Counted from the first letter of the stretch, positions 54,474-63,680 are shown. The stretch is 64,000 nucleotides of DNA from Aquisalinus luteolus (GCF_009712425.2 NZ_VCJR02000002.1:186001-250000), one strand, 5' to 3'. The notes: generated by a model from the letters alone, not told the origin. Translations and numbers: made by a program.

Positions 54474-55691
54474 CTACCCGCCCCGTTTACCCAGCAGTTT
54501 CAACCTCAGGGCATTCAGCCTGATGAACCCTGCCGCGTCTTTCTGGTCGTAGGCGCCGGCGTCTTCCTCGAAGGTGACGTGGGCTTCAGAGTACAGACTT
54601 TTCAGGGATGAGCGGCCGATGACATTCGCCGAGCCCTTGTAGAGCTGGATGGTGACGCTGCCCTCGACATGGGTCTGGCTGGCGTCGATCGCGGCCTGGA
54701 GCATGTCGCGCTCGGGCGAGAACCAGAAGCCGTTATAGATCAGCTCTGCATATTTCGGCATCAGCTCGTCTTTCAGGTGTGCCGCGCCGCGGTCGAGCGT
54801 GATCTGCTCGATGCCGCGATGGGCGGCCAGCAGGATGGTGCCGCCCGGCGTCTCGTAAATGCCGCGCGACTTCATGCCGACGAAGCGGTTCTCGACGAGG
54901 TCCAGGCGCCCGACGCCATGCTTTCGTCCGTACTCGTTCAGTGCCGTGAGAAGCGTGGCGGGGCTCATCTCCTCGCCATTGATGGAGACGGGGTCACCCG
55001 CTTTGAAGCCGATCTCGATCACTTCCGGCGTGTCTGGCGCATCGACCGGGTCGACCGTGCGGGAATAGACATAGTCTGGCGCGGGCTCTGCCGGGTCTTC
55101 CAGCACCTTGCCCTCCGACGAGGTGTGCAACAGGTTCGCGTCGACGGAGAACGGGCTCTCGCCGCGTTTGTCTTTCGGCACCGGCACCTGGTGGGCCTCG
55201 GCATATTCGATCAGCTTGGTGCGGCTCGTCAGGTCCCATTCGCGCCACGGGGCGATGACCTTGATGTCCGGGTTGAGGGCATAGGCGGCGAGCTCGAAGC
55301 GGACCTGGTCATTGCCCTTGCCGGTCGCGCCATGGGCGATGGCATCGGCGCCGGTCTCGGCCGCGATCTCGACAAGGCGCTTGGAGATGAGCGGGCGCGC
55401 GATGGAGGTGCCGAGCAGGTACAACCCTTCGTACACGGCATTGGCGCGGAACATCGGGAAGACGAAATCGCGCACGAATTCCTCGCGCAGGTCCTCGATA
55501 TAGATATCCTTGATGCCGAGCATCTCGGCTTTCTTGCGCGCCGGTTCCAGCTCCTCGCCCTGGCCGAGATCGGCGGTGAAGGTGACGACCTCGCACTCAT
55601 ATTCCGCCTGCAGCCATTTCAGGATGACGGAGGTGTCGAGCCCGCCGGAATAGGCGAGGACGACCTTGTTGATATTGGCGCGTTTGGGCAT
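54474..55691 (-). CDS. argG: Argininosuccinate synthase
   Basis: ArgG joins citrulline and aspartate using ATP. The start [20 protein letters not shown] contains the PP-loop SGGLDTS, and [33 protein letters not shown] is diagnostic. GAAGGAGAT precedes ATG 55691. The 405 residues fit. It follows the AT-rich gene with a 24-base gap but differs from it completely in base use. Confidence 0.97.
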   Translation of the reverse strand: MPKRANINKVVLAYSGGLDTSVILKWLQAEYECEVVTFTADLGQGEELEPARKKAEMLGIKDIYIEDLREEFVRDFVFPMFRANAVYEGLYLLGTSIARPLISKRLVEIAAETGADAIAHGATGKGNDQVRFELAAYALNPDIKVIAPWREWDLTSRTKLIEYAEAHQVPVPKDKRGESPFSVDANLLHTSSEGKVLEDPAEPAPDYVYSRTVDPVDAPDTPEVIEIGFKAGDPVSINGEEMSPATLLTALNEYGRKHGVGRLDLVENRFVGMKSRGIYETPGGTILLAAHRGIEQITLDRGAAHLKDELMPKYAELIYNGFWFSPERDMLQAAIDASQTHVEGSVTIQLYKGSANVIGRSSLKSLYSEAHVTFEEDAGAYDQKDAAGFIRLNALRLKLLGKRGG

Positions 55692-55763
55692 CTTTTTATC
55701 TCCTTCGAAGTCGCGCGCCGTTATAGAGACTTTGCGCGGCTTTGCGAGGGGAAATTGAGGGGC

Positions 55764-56414
55764 TTACTCGACAGGGCAGCCGCGATCGCGCCAGTCGAGG
55801 AGTTGGAGGCTGGCAGGAAAGCCGCGTGCGAGCACGTCAGGTGCAACGGTGATGCGCACGAAGGGCTCGGCGGCATCTGCTTTTGTGAAGTCGAAGCGGA
55901 TGTCCTGCCAGCCGGTTTCGGCGGCTGTGCGAAGCAAAGCTGTCTCGTCCTGATCGGTGGCGTATTTCACGATGATCCATTTGACACCGTTATGTTCTAT
56001 ACCGAGATCCAGTATCATTACTGCCGATATGAAGAGGGCGTGGCCGCCCTGGCTGGCAGTTAGCAAAACGTCCTCCCAGAAATACTCGTTCGGGCGTGTC
56101 CTGTCTGGAAGGTTCACATAGCCGGGCTGGACAGAGATGCTGGCCTCACCACCCTCTGCGACAAGCTGGATGCGGAATTGGCCCTCAACTGGCCAGTCGT
56201 CGCTGATCTGCACATCCATTTCGCCTTGGGAGAGAGTCAGAAAGACGGCATTCTCGGTGATATCGACATCCCAGCCGGGGATCGGTGAGAGTCTCTCGTT
56301 GCAGAGAGCCACTTGGCGGTCTTTGGGTGACGGCTCACCAGTGTCGTACTGCATGATGACAGACTGCGCTGTAATCAGGGTGGCTATCGCCAAGAGAAGC
56401 GAGGTCACGTGCAT
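55764..56414 (-). CDS. Secreted protein with terminal cysteines, member 1
   Basis: A signal peptide (VTSLLLAIATLITAQS) precedes a mature region with Cys near its start (QVALCNERL) and Cys four residues from the end (DRGCPVE). Beta-rich strands lie between. Together with the next two genes it forms a tandem of proteins of one layout; no named family is known to me. ATG 56414 is chosen, 4 bases after the upstream stop. Confidence 0.65.
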   Translation of the reverse strand: MHVTSLLLAIATLITAQSVIMQYDTGEPSPKDRQVALCNERLSPIPGWDVDITENAVFLTLSQGEMDVQISDDWPVEGQFRIQLVAEGGEASISVQPGYVNLPDRTRPNEYFWEDVLLTASQGGHALFISAVMILDLGIEHNGVKWIIVKYATDQDETALLRTAAETGWQDIRFDFTKADAAEPFVRITVAPDVLARGFPASLQLLDWRDRGCPVE

Positions 56415-56418
56415 TGCG

Positions 56419-57003
56419 CTATTCGGGAATACACGCGAACTCGCCGGTGTGGGCGGCCCAGGCGGCGAAGCCGTCGGCCAGCGTCGTGGCGGCGATCTCG
56501 ATGCGCAACAGGGCGCCCTTGCCGTCCGGGCGCAGGAAGTCGGCATAGAAGCGGCTGTCGGGTGCCTCGAGCGCGGCCATCTCGGCGGCGGTCTTCAGGC
56601 GGCCGAACTCCGACGGCTCGGTTGCATAGGTGCCCCATTCTGTGGCGGACATCCGGAACAGTTCGTCTTCGGCGTGGAAGACAGCGACGGGCACAGATTG
56701 CCAGGCCGAGGGCGGGCTTTCCTCCCCCGCCGGGTTGGTGATGGCGCCGGTGTCAATCTCGAACAGCGGCTCGGTGACACTGCCATAAATGGCGAGGCGC
56801 CAGTCGCCGATGGCGGTGATGCCCTCCACCGTCGTGATGGTGAAGGCGGCGTCGGTCGAGATGACTTCGACACCGCCGGTGAAGACTTCCGCCGTCCAGC
56901 CGCTGTCGATGGTGATGTCGGTACGGCAGGGGTCGGCGGTCTGTGCGTAGGCGGGGATCGTCAGGGTAAGGGTGGCGAGGAGAGAGAGAAGGGTACGGGT
57001 CAT
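56419..57003 (-). CDS. Secreted protein with terminal cysteines, member 2
   Basis: The signal peptide ends at PAYAQ, with the first Cys in ADPCRTDI and the last in FACIPE, four residues from the end. The Trp-rich centre (WRLAIYG, WQSVPVAV, WGTYATEP) and the end FAAWAAHTGEFACIPE parallel its neighbours. ATG 57003 is chosen over a much longer upstream start. Confidence 0.65.
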   Translation of the reverse strand: MTRTLLSLLATLTLTIPAYAQTADPCRTDITIDSGWTAEVFTGGVEVISTDAAFTITTVEGITAIGDWRLAIYGSVTEPLFEIDTGAITNPAGEESPPSAWQSVPVAVFHAEDELFRMSATEWGTYATEPSEFGRLKTAAEMAALEAPDSRFYADFLRPDGKGALLRIEIAATTLADGFAAWAAHTGEFACIPE

Positions 57004-57052
57004 CAGGTGTCCGGTTATCTTGACGGTGTCAGGTGGCTTGGGCTTCAGGCGG

Positions 57053-57628
57053 TCAGATGCGGCAGCCGGCGCTGCGCAATTCGTTGGTGGTCTTGTCCCA
57101 CTCTTCCATGCCGGCGCCGAGCAGGAAAGCCTTGATCGAGCCGCGCACGATCTCTTCGCCCCGGTAATAGAGGGAGAGGTCGACGCCACGCTGGGGGTCG
57201 CGGGAATAGCGGTTGACGTCGATCAGGTGGATGCTGCCCTCGTCGACCGCATACCAGGGCCGGGGCGGGCCGGGGATGAAGACTTCGTTTCCGGCGACGG
57301 TGATGACGAGGTCGATCTCGCCCCACTCGCCGATCATCGGGATGCCGTTATAGAGAACATCCGGCGGGGCGATGCGCACCTCGCGCCGCCCGCCCTCGCT
57401 GACAAGGGTCACCTCGAACTCGCCGGTGGTGTCGTAATTCTCGCCCGTGGCGATGACGTTGAAGCCGGGCTGGTCTTCGGCGGTGAGGGTCAGGCGACCG
57501 CCCCGCGCCTCGATCTGCCAGTCATAGGCGCCCTGGGCGTAGACGGTGCAGGGGTCATAGACGCTGGTGCCCTGCAGCGCGAAGGCGAGAGAGCCGGAAA
57601 CGATCATGGTTGCAATCGGGTCAGTCAT
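57053..57628 (-). CDS. Secreted protein with terminal cysteines, member 3
   Basis: The N-terminal segment MIVSGSLAFALQG is a likely signal sequence, with the first Cys in VYDPCTVYA and the last three from the end in SAGCRI. Between them are beta strands with WQIEARGGRLTLTAED, and FLLGAGMEEWDKT near the end. It is the first gene of the leftward trio. Confidence 0.65.
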   Translation of the reverse strand: MTDPIATMIVSGSLAFALQGTSVYDPCTVYAQGAYDWQIEARGGRLTLTAEDQPGFNVIATGENYDTTGEFEVTLVSEGGRREVRIAPPDVLYNGIPMIGEWGEIDLVITVAGNEVFIPGPPRPWYAVDEGSIHLIDVNRYSRDPQRGVDLSLYYRGEEIVRGSIKAFLLGAGMEEWDKTTNELRSAGCRI

Positions 57629-57811
57629 CCTAACGTCTCCCCGTTAACCCTTTACATGTTAACCATTTTTCGGATTTGAGCCAGCCCTTCCGCGTGGACG
57701 GGAGCGGCTTTTTATGTTAGGAAAATATTAACGATTTATCAGGGTTTCGTTAACCTTTTCTGTGATTGCCGCAATATCGGCAAGTACTGGATCGAAAAGC
57801 GCAAGGACAGT
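57629..57811. promoter_or_regulatory. Divergent promoter region with TTAAC half-sites, between secreted trio and alkB1
   Basis: The gap contains TTAACCAT at 57659-57666, a motif that CtrA also uses. More TTAAC words are at 57644, 57729 and 57751. None forms the perfect TTAA-N7-TTAA arrangement seen at hemE and the porin. It probably holds the promoters of both directions. Confidence 0.4.
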
Positions 57812-59086
57812 ATGGCTGAAGATCGCGTTATATCGAGTGATAACGAACGCGTCGGTGCGGATGAAACCTCACACGGCAAAAGCACTACCGTGCGCCATGA
57901 CAAGTACCGCTACTGGTGGCTGATGGGCTACTGGCCGCTGGTAGTCGTCGCGGTCACGCTGTGGGCCTACTTTGCCAGTGGCGGTAATGCGCTGACGGCG
58001 CTGATCCCGATTACTTTCCTGTTCGTCGGTACGCCGCTGATCGATATGATCATCGGCGAGGACAACGACAATGTCGCCGACGATATCGCCGACGCGCTGG
58101 AGAATGACCCGTGGTATCGCTGGATCATCTACGCGATGATCCCGCAGCACTACTTCACTTTCATCGCCACGATCTGGCTGGTGGCTACTCAAAGCATGCC
58201 GCTCTGGGCCGATATCGGGCTGATCGCCGGGGTCGCGACGATCAACGGGTTTGCCATCATTCTCGGCCATGAGCTGGGCCACAAGCCGAAGGATACGCTG
58301 GACTGGACGATGGCGAAGATCTCCGTCGGCGCTAACGGGTATGGCCATTTCTATATCGAGCATAATCGCGGCCACCATGTGAAAGTGTCGACGCCGGAGG
58401 ATTGCTCCTCGGCCAGGATGGGTGAGAGCATTTTCGAGTTCGCGCTTCGGGACATACCGGGCGCGCTGATCGGCGGTGTGACCAAGGAAGCCGAACGGCT
58501 GAAGCGTCAAGGCCATGGCTTCTGGACCTGGCGGAATGATATCCTGCAGAGCTGGTCGATCTCAGTCGCGGTGGCCGTCGCGCTGGTGGTATGGCTCGGC
58601 TGGGCGGTGATCCCGTTCATCGCGCTGCACCACCTGATCTCGTGGTATGGCCTGACCCAGTCGAATTATGTCGCCCATTACGGGCTGCTTCGGGGCAAGC
58701 GGGCGAACGGCAAGTATGAGCCGTGCCAGCCGCGTCATTCGTGGAACGCCAACCACATTTTCTCGAATTTGATGCTGATCGACCTGCAACGCCATTCGGA
58801 CCACCACGCCAACCCGATGCGGTCCTACCCGGCGCTGCGAAATTTTGACGACATACCGCGCCTGCCCTGGGGCTATCTTGGCGCGATGGCGATCGCCAAC
58901 ATTCCGCCGCTGTGGTTCCACATCATGAACCCGAAGGTCGCTGAGTGGGCCGATGGCGATGTGACCAAGGCGAACCTGCAGCCGCGCAAGCGAGATCACC
59001 TGATCGCGAAATATGGCAGCAAGGGCGGCGATTCGGGTGCGCCTGAAGGTGACAATGCCAAGCCGGTTCTCGGCCCGGCGGAGTAG
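57812..59086 (+). CDS. alkB: Alkane 1-monooxygenase AlkB, copy 1
   Basis: A non-heme di-iron membrane enzyme of 424 residues with about six helices. The His boxes are HELGHK, EHNRGHHVKVSTPED and LQRHSDHHANP. The fourth box reads NYVAHYGL (285-292), with Ala288 where nearly all AlkB have Glu (NYxEHYGL). Hydroxylation of alkanes at the terminal carbon is the family reaction. No rubredoxin gene lies in the window. The altered residue makes full activity uncertain. Confidence 0.9.
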   Translation: MAEDRVISSDNERVGADETSHGKSTTVRHDKYRYWWLMGYWPLVVVAVTLWAYFASGGNALTALIPITFLFVGTPLIDMIIGEDNDNVADDIADALENDPWYRWIIYAMIPQHYFTFIATIWLVATQSMPLWADIGLIAGVATINGFAIILGHELGHKPKDTLDWTMAKISVGANGYGHFYIEHNRGHHVKVSTPEDCSSARMGESIFEFALRDIPGALIGGVTKEAERLKRQGHGFWTWRNDILQSWSISVAVAVALVVWLGWAVIPFIALHHLISWYGLTQSNYVAHYGLLRGKRANGKYEPCQPRHSWNANHIFSNLMLIDLQRHSDHHANPMRSYPALRNFDDIPRLPWGYLGAMAIANIPPLWFHIMNPKVAEWADGDVTKANLQPRKRDHLIAKYGSKGGDSGAPEGDNAKPVLGPAE

Positions 59087-59177
59087 GCCGCCAGCCATTC
59101 AAAATGTTTCCAATGCGAAATGGCCCAGTAAGCGCAGGGTCTTTGTGCACTCTGGCGCAACTGCTCCTGCGTACCGA

Positions 59178-59216
59178 TTGACAGATCGATATATGGATCA
59201 TATACGGTTCATATAT
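59178..59216 (+). promoter_or_regulatory. Promoter with overlapping operator-like repeats (ParD-like/map)
   Basis: TTGACA (59178-59183) and TATACG (59201-59206) are 17 bases apart, a strong promoter. An inverted repeat TATATG-GAT-CATATA (59190-59204) covers the spacer and the -10, and another CATATA follows at 59210-59215. Such a layout is typical of sites for a ribbon-helix-helix protein repressing its own promoter. Confidence 0.6.
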
Positions 59217-59235
59217 TAAATGTCAGGAGGGGCCG

Positions 59236-59445
59236 ATGGGCATCGTGAAGATCGACGACAATCTGCATGAAGAAGTGCGCCGGGCAAGCACGGTGATGTG
59301 CCGGTCGATCAACGCGCAGACGGAATTCTGGATCAAGATCGGCATGCTGGCCGAGGCGAACCCGACCCTGTCCTTCAACGACATCATCAAGATCCAGCTG
59401 GAAGCGGCGGATATCAGCGCCGCCAGCCAGACGGAAGCGGCCTGA
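59236..59445 (+). CDS. ParD-like antitoxin-family protein
   Basis: The 69-residue protein begins MGIVKIDDNLHEEVRRAST and has the SINAQTEFWIKIGMLAEANPTLSFNDI run of the ParD-like family (ribbon-helix-helix DNA binding). A GGAGG precedes the ATG. The gene is separated from map by one base, so the two are co-translated. In place of a toxin the partner is a methionine aminopeptidase. Confidence 0.8.
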   Translation: MGIVKIDDNLHEEVRRASTVMCRSINAQTEFWIKIGMLAEANPTLSFNDIIKIQLEAADISAASQTEAA

Positions 59446-59446
59446 C

Positions 59447-60220
59447 GTGGTGAAGACACCGGAGGAGATCGCGCTGATGCGCATCTCGGGCAAGCTGCTG
59501 GCATCCGTGTTCGAGATGCTGGACGGGGTCAGCCTCGCCGGAATGTCGACCATGCAGGTCAACGACCTGGTCGAGCGGTTCATCACTGACGACCTCGCCG
59601 CGCGCCCGGCGAGCAAGGGGCAGTATGGCTTCAAATATGTGCTCAACTGCTCGATCAACGAGGTCGTCTGCCACGGCGTGCCGGATGCGGGGCGGATCAT
59701 CAGCGAGCGCGACATCATCAATCTCGACATCACGCTGGAAAAGAACGGTTATATCGCCGATTCCAGCAAAACTTACGTGGTTGGCGAGGCGAGCGCAGCA
59801 GCCAAGCGGCTGGTGCGCATCGCGCAGGGCGCGATGTGGCAAGGCATCCGCCAGGTGCGCCCCGGCGCGCGGCTCGGCGATGTCGGTCACGCCATCGCCC
59901 GCCATGCACGGCGCAATGGCTGTTCGGTGGTGCGGGAATATTGCGGTCATGGCATCGGGCAGAAAATGCACGAGCCGCCCAACGTGCTGAATTATGGCAA
60001 GGCCGGCACCGGTCTGATGCTGAAGGAAGGCATGGTCTTTACCATCGAGCCGATGGTGAATGAGGGCAGCCGCAAGGTCGTGACCGAGGCCGATGGCTGG
60101 ACTGTGGTAACCCTCGACGGGAAGCTGTCGGCGCAATTCGAGCATACGGTCGCCGTCACTGCGACGGGCGTCGAGGTGCTGACACTACGCAGCGAAGAAG
60201 CGGGTATGATGACCGTTTGA
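59447..60220 (+). CDS. map: Type I methionine aminopeptidase (ParD-like-associated)
   Basis: The metal ligands are conserved: Asp in NLDITLEKNGYIADSSKTY (two), His in CGHGIGQKMHEPPNV, Glu in FTIEPMVN and Glu in QFEHTVAV. The substrate His is in NEVVCHGVPD. The 257 residues fit MetAP type I. GTG 59447 is the start. The window does not show whether another map gene exists. Association with a ParD-like gene is known for a subset of MetAPs and is of unclear meaning. Confidence 0.93.
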   Translation: MVKTPEEIALMRISGKLLASVFEMLDGVSLAGMSTMQVNDLVERFITDDLAARPASKGQYGFKYVLNCSINEVVCHGVPDAGRIISERDIINLDITLEKNGYIADSSKTYVVGEASAAAKRLVRIAQGAMWQGIRQVRPGARLGDVGHAIARHARRNGCSVVREYCGHGIGQKMHEPPNVLNYGKAGTGLMLKEGMVFTIEPMVNEGSRKVVTEADGWTVVTLDGKLSAQFEHTVAVTATGVEVLTLRSEEAGMMTV

Positions 60221-60325
60221 CGTCTGGCGCACTGAGCAGGATGCTTTCTCAAGCCCCTGACCTGTGGCAAAATCTTCCCATGAACCGGCTTGAGACCGGG
60301 GCCGGAAAATGGGGAGGATATTCAC

Positions 60326-61492
60326 ATGACCACTTTCACCGGCACGACGGATGCGGGCGAGACCGTTGCCTATCGCGATGGCAAGCGCTGGCTGTGGCTG
60401 TGGATGAAGATCCTGTTCCTGATCCCGTTCTTCGCGGGGCTTTTGTATCTCGCGACCGGCAATGCGCTGGCGACGCTGATCCCGTTCCTCTGGGTGTTCG
60501 GCGCGGTGCCGCTGATCGACCGGATCATGGGCGAGGACGAACACAACCCGCCGGAAGAAGTGGTGCCGGCAATGAGCGCCGACCGCTTCTACATGTGGGT
60601 GCCGATTGCCGCGATCCCGCTGCACTACCTCCTGTTCATCGGCGCGGCATGGCTGGTGGCGACGCAGCCGCTGCCATGGTGGTCGGTGCTGGCGATCGTG
60701 CTCGGTATCGGCACGATGAGCGGAAATGCGATCACCATCGGGCACGAGCTGGGCCACAAGCAGGAGCGGTTCTATCGGACCATGGCGAAACTTTCGCTAG
60801 GGGTCGTCGGCTATGGCCATTTCTGCATCGAACATAATCGCGGCCACCATGTGAAGGTGGCAACGCCGGAGGACTGCTCCTCCGCGCGGATGGGCGAGAC
60901 GGTGTTCGCTTTTGCCCTCAGGGATATCCCCGGTGCGCTCAAAGGCGCCATCGCACATGAGTCGTTACGGCTGCGTAACAGGGGCAAGACGTTCTGGCAC
61001 TGGGAAAACGAGATTTTACAGAGCTGGGCGATTACGGCTGTTGTCGCGCTGCTGCTCGTCGCGTGGCTGGGCGTAGGCATCCTGCCGTTCATCATCGCCC
61101 ACCATCTCATTGCCTGGTACGGGCTGACGCAAGTCAATTACATCGAGCATTATGGCCTGTTGCGGAAGAAGCTGCCCAATGGCCGGTACGAGCCCTGCCA
61201 GCCGCACCATTCCTGGAACACCAATCACATCTTCTCCAACCTGATGCAGATCCACTTGCAACGGCATTCGGACCACCACGCCAATCCGCAACGGCCTTAT
61301 CAGGCGCTGCGCAATTTCGAGAAACTGCCGCGCCTGCCGTCCGGCTATCCGGGCTGTCTCGGCCTTGCCAACATTCCGCCGCTGTGGTTCCGGGTAATGG
61401 ACCCCCGCGTCATGGCTTGGGCGGGTGGCGACCTTGACAATGTCAACATGGACCCGTCAGCCGAGGACCGGCTACGGGCAAAATGGGGCTAG
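60326..61492 (+). CDS. alkB: Alkane 1-monooxygenase AlkB, copy 2
   Basis: It carries HELGHK, EHNRGHHVKVATPED, LQRHSDHHANP and an intact NYIEHYGL box (Glu274). It is about 388 residues with no fused rubredoxin. GGGAGGA precedes ATG 60326. It lies 1.2 kb after copy 1, separated by the ParD-like/map pair. The two copies share long identical stretches around the His boxes, indicating a duplication. Confidence 0.94.
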   Translation: MTTFTGTTDAGETVAYRDGKRWLWLWMKILFLIPFFAGLLYLATGNALATLIPFLWVFGAVPLIDRIMGEDEHNPPEEVVPAMSADRFYMWVPIAAIPLHYLLFIGAAWLVATQPLPWWSVLAIVLGIGTMSGNAITIGHELGHKQERFYRTMAKLSLGVVGYGHFCIEHNRGHHVKVATPEDCSSARMGETVFAFALRDIPGALKGAIAHESLRLRNRGKTFWHWENEILQSWAITAVVALLLVAWLGVGILPFIIAHHLIAWYGLTQVNYIEHYGLLRKKLPNGRYEPCQPHHSWNTNHIFSNLMQIHLQRHSDHHANPQRPYQALRNFEKLPRLPSGYPGCLGLANIPPLWFRVMDPRVMAWAGGDLDNVNMDPSAEDRLRAKWG

Positions 61493-61514
61493 GCTGAAGG
61501 GAGGGAAGCGAGGC

Positions 61515-62567
61515 TTACTTTTCGCCGCCAGCTTCCGGTTCAGCCATGGGCGGCAGGTCGATGGTGAAGACCGTGCCGTTCATCGGGCGGGTGATCGTCA
61601 TCTCTGCATTGATGCCGCTGACCAGCGATTTGACGATCTTGGCGCCCATGGAGCCTGAGTCCGGCCAGTCTGAATCCTTTGGCAGGCCAACACCGTCATC
61701 GGAAATCTGCAGGCGCAGCGCCCCGGAGGACAGCTTGCTGAGGCGCACTTCGACGATGCCCTGGTTCTTGCCCTTGAAGGCGTGCTGATAGCAATTTGTC
61801 AGAATCTCCGAGGCGACCAGGCCGACGCGGCCGGCCATGTCGATACGAACCCGCACCGGCTCGATATCCATGTTCAGCTGGATTTCGTGCCGAGCCTCGA
61901 GATAGGAAATGGCGGTCGCGATACGCGAGAGATAGGCGCCAAGCATGATGTACTCGCTCGCCGGTTCGGCGGCCGTGTCGTCATGCATTTCCGAATAGAG
62001 GATCTGCAGCGCCTCGACCCGGCGGGACAGGGCCTTGTAGTCGTCGCCCGCGGTGCGGCCGGTGCCGGCCTGCATGCGGATCATGGAGACGATCATCTGC
62101 AGGTGGTTTTTCACCCGGTGCTGGATTTCGCGCAGCTGCTGGTCGACGCCCTGGCCCTCGGGGGCGGGTTCCTCGACAAGCACTTTCTGGACACCGAGAA
62201 AACATATGACCTTGTCGTTCTCGTCACGTACGGGCTCCAGGTGGAGATTATTCCAGAAAGGCTCGCCATCGGCGCGGTAGTTCAGCAGGTTAACAGTGAT
62301 CGGCTCTTCCTTCTCGATCGCCTCGCGCATCTTCTTCACCGTCGCCTTGCTGGTGTCCTTGCCCTGCAGGAAGCGGCAATTGCGACCGATGACGGCGCTG
62401 GCGTTATAGCCGGTCACCCGTTCGAAGGCGCGGTTGACGTAAACGATCGGATTGTCTTCCAGCGCCGGGTTGGTGACGACCAGCGCAAAGGGGTGGAAGT
62501 CTGTAATCAGGCCCTTGAGGCGCGATTGCTCCACGGCAGACATGATATTCGGATCGGCTTCGTTCAC
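61515..62567 (-). CDS. LOV-domain blue-light sensor histidine kinase (HisKA_2 type)
   Basis: The LOV domain holds GRNCRFLQG with photoactive Cys64, and NLLNYRADGEPFWNNLHLEPV. The kinase domain starts LREIQHRVKNHLQMIV with phospho-acceptor His150, a HisKA_2/HWE relative, then EILTNCYQHAF (N box) and DDGVGLP. Blue light is expected to drive Cys-flavin bonding and alter autophosphorylation. No cognate regulator is adjacent. GTG 62567 is the start because AGGGAA precedes it. Confidence 0.92.
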   Translation of the reverse strand: MNEADPNIMSAVEQSRLKGLITDFHPFALVVTNPALEDNPIVYVNRAFERVTGYNASAVIGRNCRFLQGKDTSKATVKKMREAIEKEEPITVNLLNYRADGEPFWNNLHLEPVRDENDKVICFLGVQKVLVEEPAPEGQGVDQQLREIQHRVKNHLQMIVSMIRMQAGTGRTAGDDYKALSRRVEALQILYSEMHDDTAAEPASEYIMLGAYLSRIATAISYLEARHEIQLNMDIEPVRVRIDMAGRVGLVASEILTNCYQHAFKGKNQGIVEVRLSKLSSGALRLQISDDGVGLPKDSDWPDSGSMGAKIVKSLVSGINAEMTITRPMNGTVFTIDLPPMAEPEAGGEK

Positions 62568-62792
62568 GGCGGTTCTGTTCCCTGTAGAGTTGTCGTCGTC
62601 AGTAATTATAGGAAGTCGATTTCAAATTGCCCAGTTTTTGTGATGGTGTCTTTGATCCCGGTTAAACGGGGGCGCTGGCGAGCATGCCCCACACAATGGC
62701 GGGATTTTGGCATTGGCTGGCCAATTTGCTGACCTACGCCAGCTTTATTCCGGGAATTATCCGGATAACGGATAATTCGCAAGATTATTTAT

Positions 62793-63680
62793 CTAGAGGG
62801 AATGAACGTCGATCATGCTTGCCTCAAGCAGGGCCTTTGCCATGCGATTGGCTGGTGTTGCGATCCCATGCTTCTCGCCGAGGCGGACAATGACGCCATT
62901 TCGGGCCTGAACCTCCATCGGGCGGCCGGCAAGCCGGTCCGCATGGATAGAATTGACACCTTCGCGGTCGCCGGTCGCGTAGTGATAGACGACATCGTCG
63001 GCAATCGTGTCTGGCAGGACAGCGCCCTCGGCCCGGCCTACAGCGGCGCATTCCTCGACAATCTGCCGCATCAGCCCTGCCACCGGGGCAAAGCGGGCAA
63101 TGCCCGAAGGCTGCAGGGTGATGGCGTTGACCGCTCCGGCGCTGTTGATGCACAGCTTGGCCCAGGCCTTCGAGGCGAAATCATCAGTCGTGGTAACGGC
63201 TATGGGCGTGTGGGCGAAAAGGGCCGCGAAGGCCGAGCCGTCGGGTCCGTCAGGGACGATGACGGTGCCTGCGCGCCGTTGCAGCACCCTGCCTGGGGCG
63301 GTCCGCTCTGCCGGTATATCGACGATGCAGGGCGTGATGCGGGCAGGGTCGAAGAAGGGCCGGAAATTCTCCACCTGCTCGATCCCGTTCTGCAGTACGG
63401 CAAGGCGGGTGGTCTCGCCGGTCAGGGCCGGCAGCCATTTGGCGGCGTTGGCGGAATCATACGTCTTGGCCGCAGACAGGACCCAGTCGACGGGGCGGGC
63501 GTCATCGGGGCTGGTGTGGACAGTGGGTGCGGCGGTTATCTTGTCCCCGTCAAGTTCAATCGCAAGTCCATCGGGCAGGGGCGACCGGGTGCAGACATAG
63601 ATTTCATAGTCCGTGTCCTGCCCAAGCCAGGCCGCGACGGTGCCACCGATAGCTCCCGGGCCAATGATTGCGATTTTCAC
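62793..63680 (-). CDS. panE: 2-dehydropantoate 2-reductase
   Basis: This NADPH-dependent ketopantoate reductase functions in coenzyme A synthesis. The Rossmann motif IAIIGPGAIGGTVAAWLG starts two codons after GTG 63680. WAKLCINSAGAVNAIT carries the catalytic Lys and Asn. GGAGAGACAA precedes the GTG. The 295 residues fit. A longer start would run into rlmN and is rejected. Confidence 0.88.
   Translation of the reverse strand: MKIAIIGPGAIGGTVAAWLGQDTDYEIYVCTRSPLPDGLAIELDGDKITAAPTVHTSPDDARPVDWVLSAAKTYDSANAAKWLPALTGETTRLAVLQNGIEQVENFRPFFDPARITPCIVDIPAERTAPGRVLQRRAGTVIVPDGPDGSAFAALFAHTPIAVTTTDDFASKAWAKLCINSAGAVNAITLQPSGIARFAPVAGLMRQIVEECAAVGRAEGAVLPDTIADDVVYHYATGDREGVNSIHADRLAGRPMEVQARNGVIVRLGEKHGIATPANRMAKALLEASMIDVHSL

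Noticed and set aside
54669-56063. Long plus-strand open frame (464 codons) opposite argG
   Set aside because: It is a shadow of the argG codons. It has no recognisable motifs or convincing ribosome-binding site, whereas argG on the minus strand is certain.
61782-62732. Long plus-strand open frame opposite the LOV kinase
   Set aside because: The LOV and kinase motifs on the minus strand are decisive. The antisense frame has no domain.
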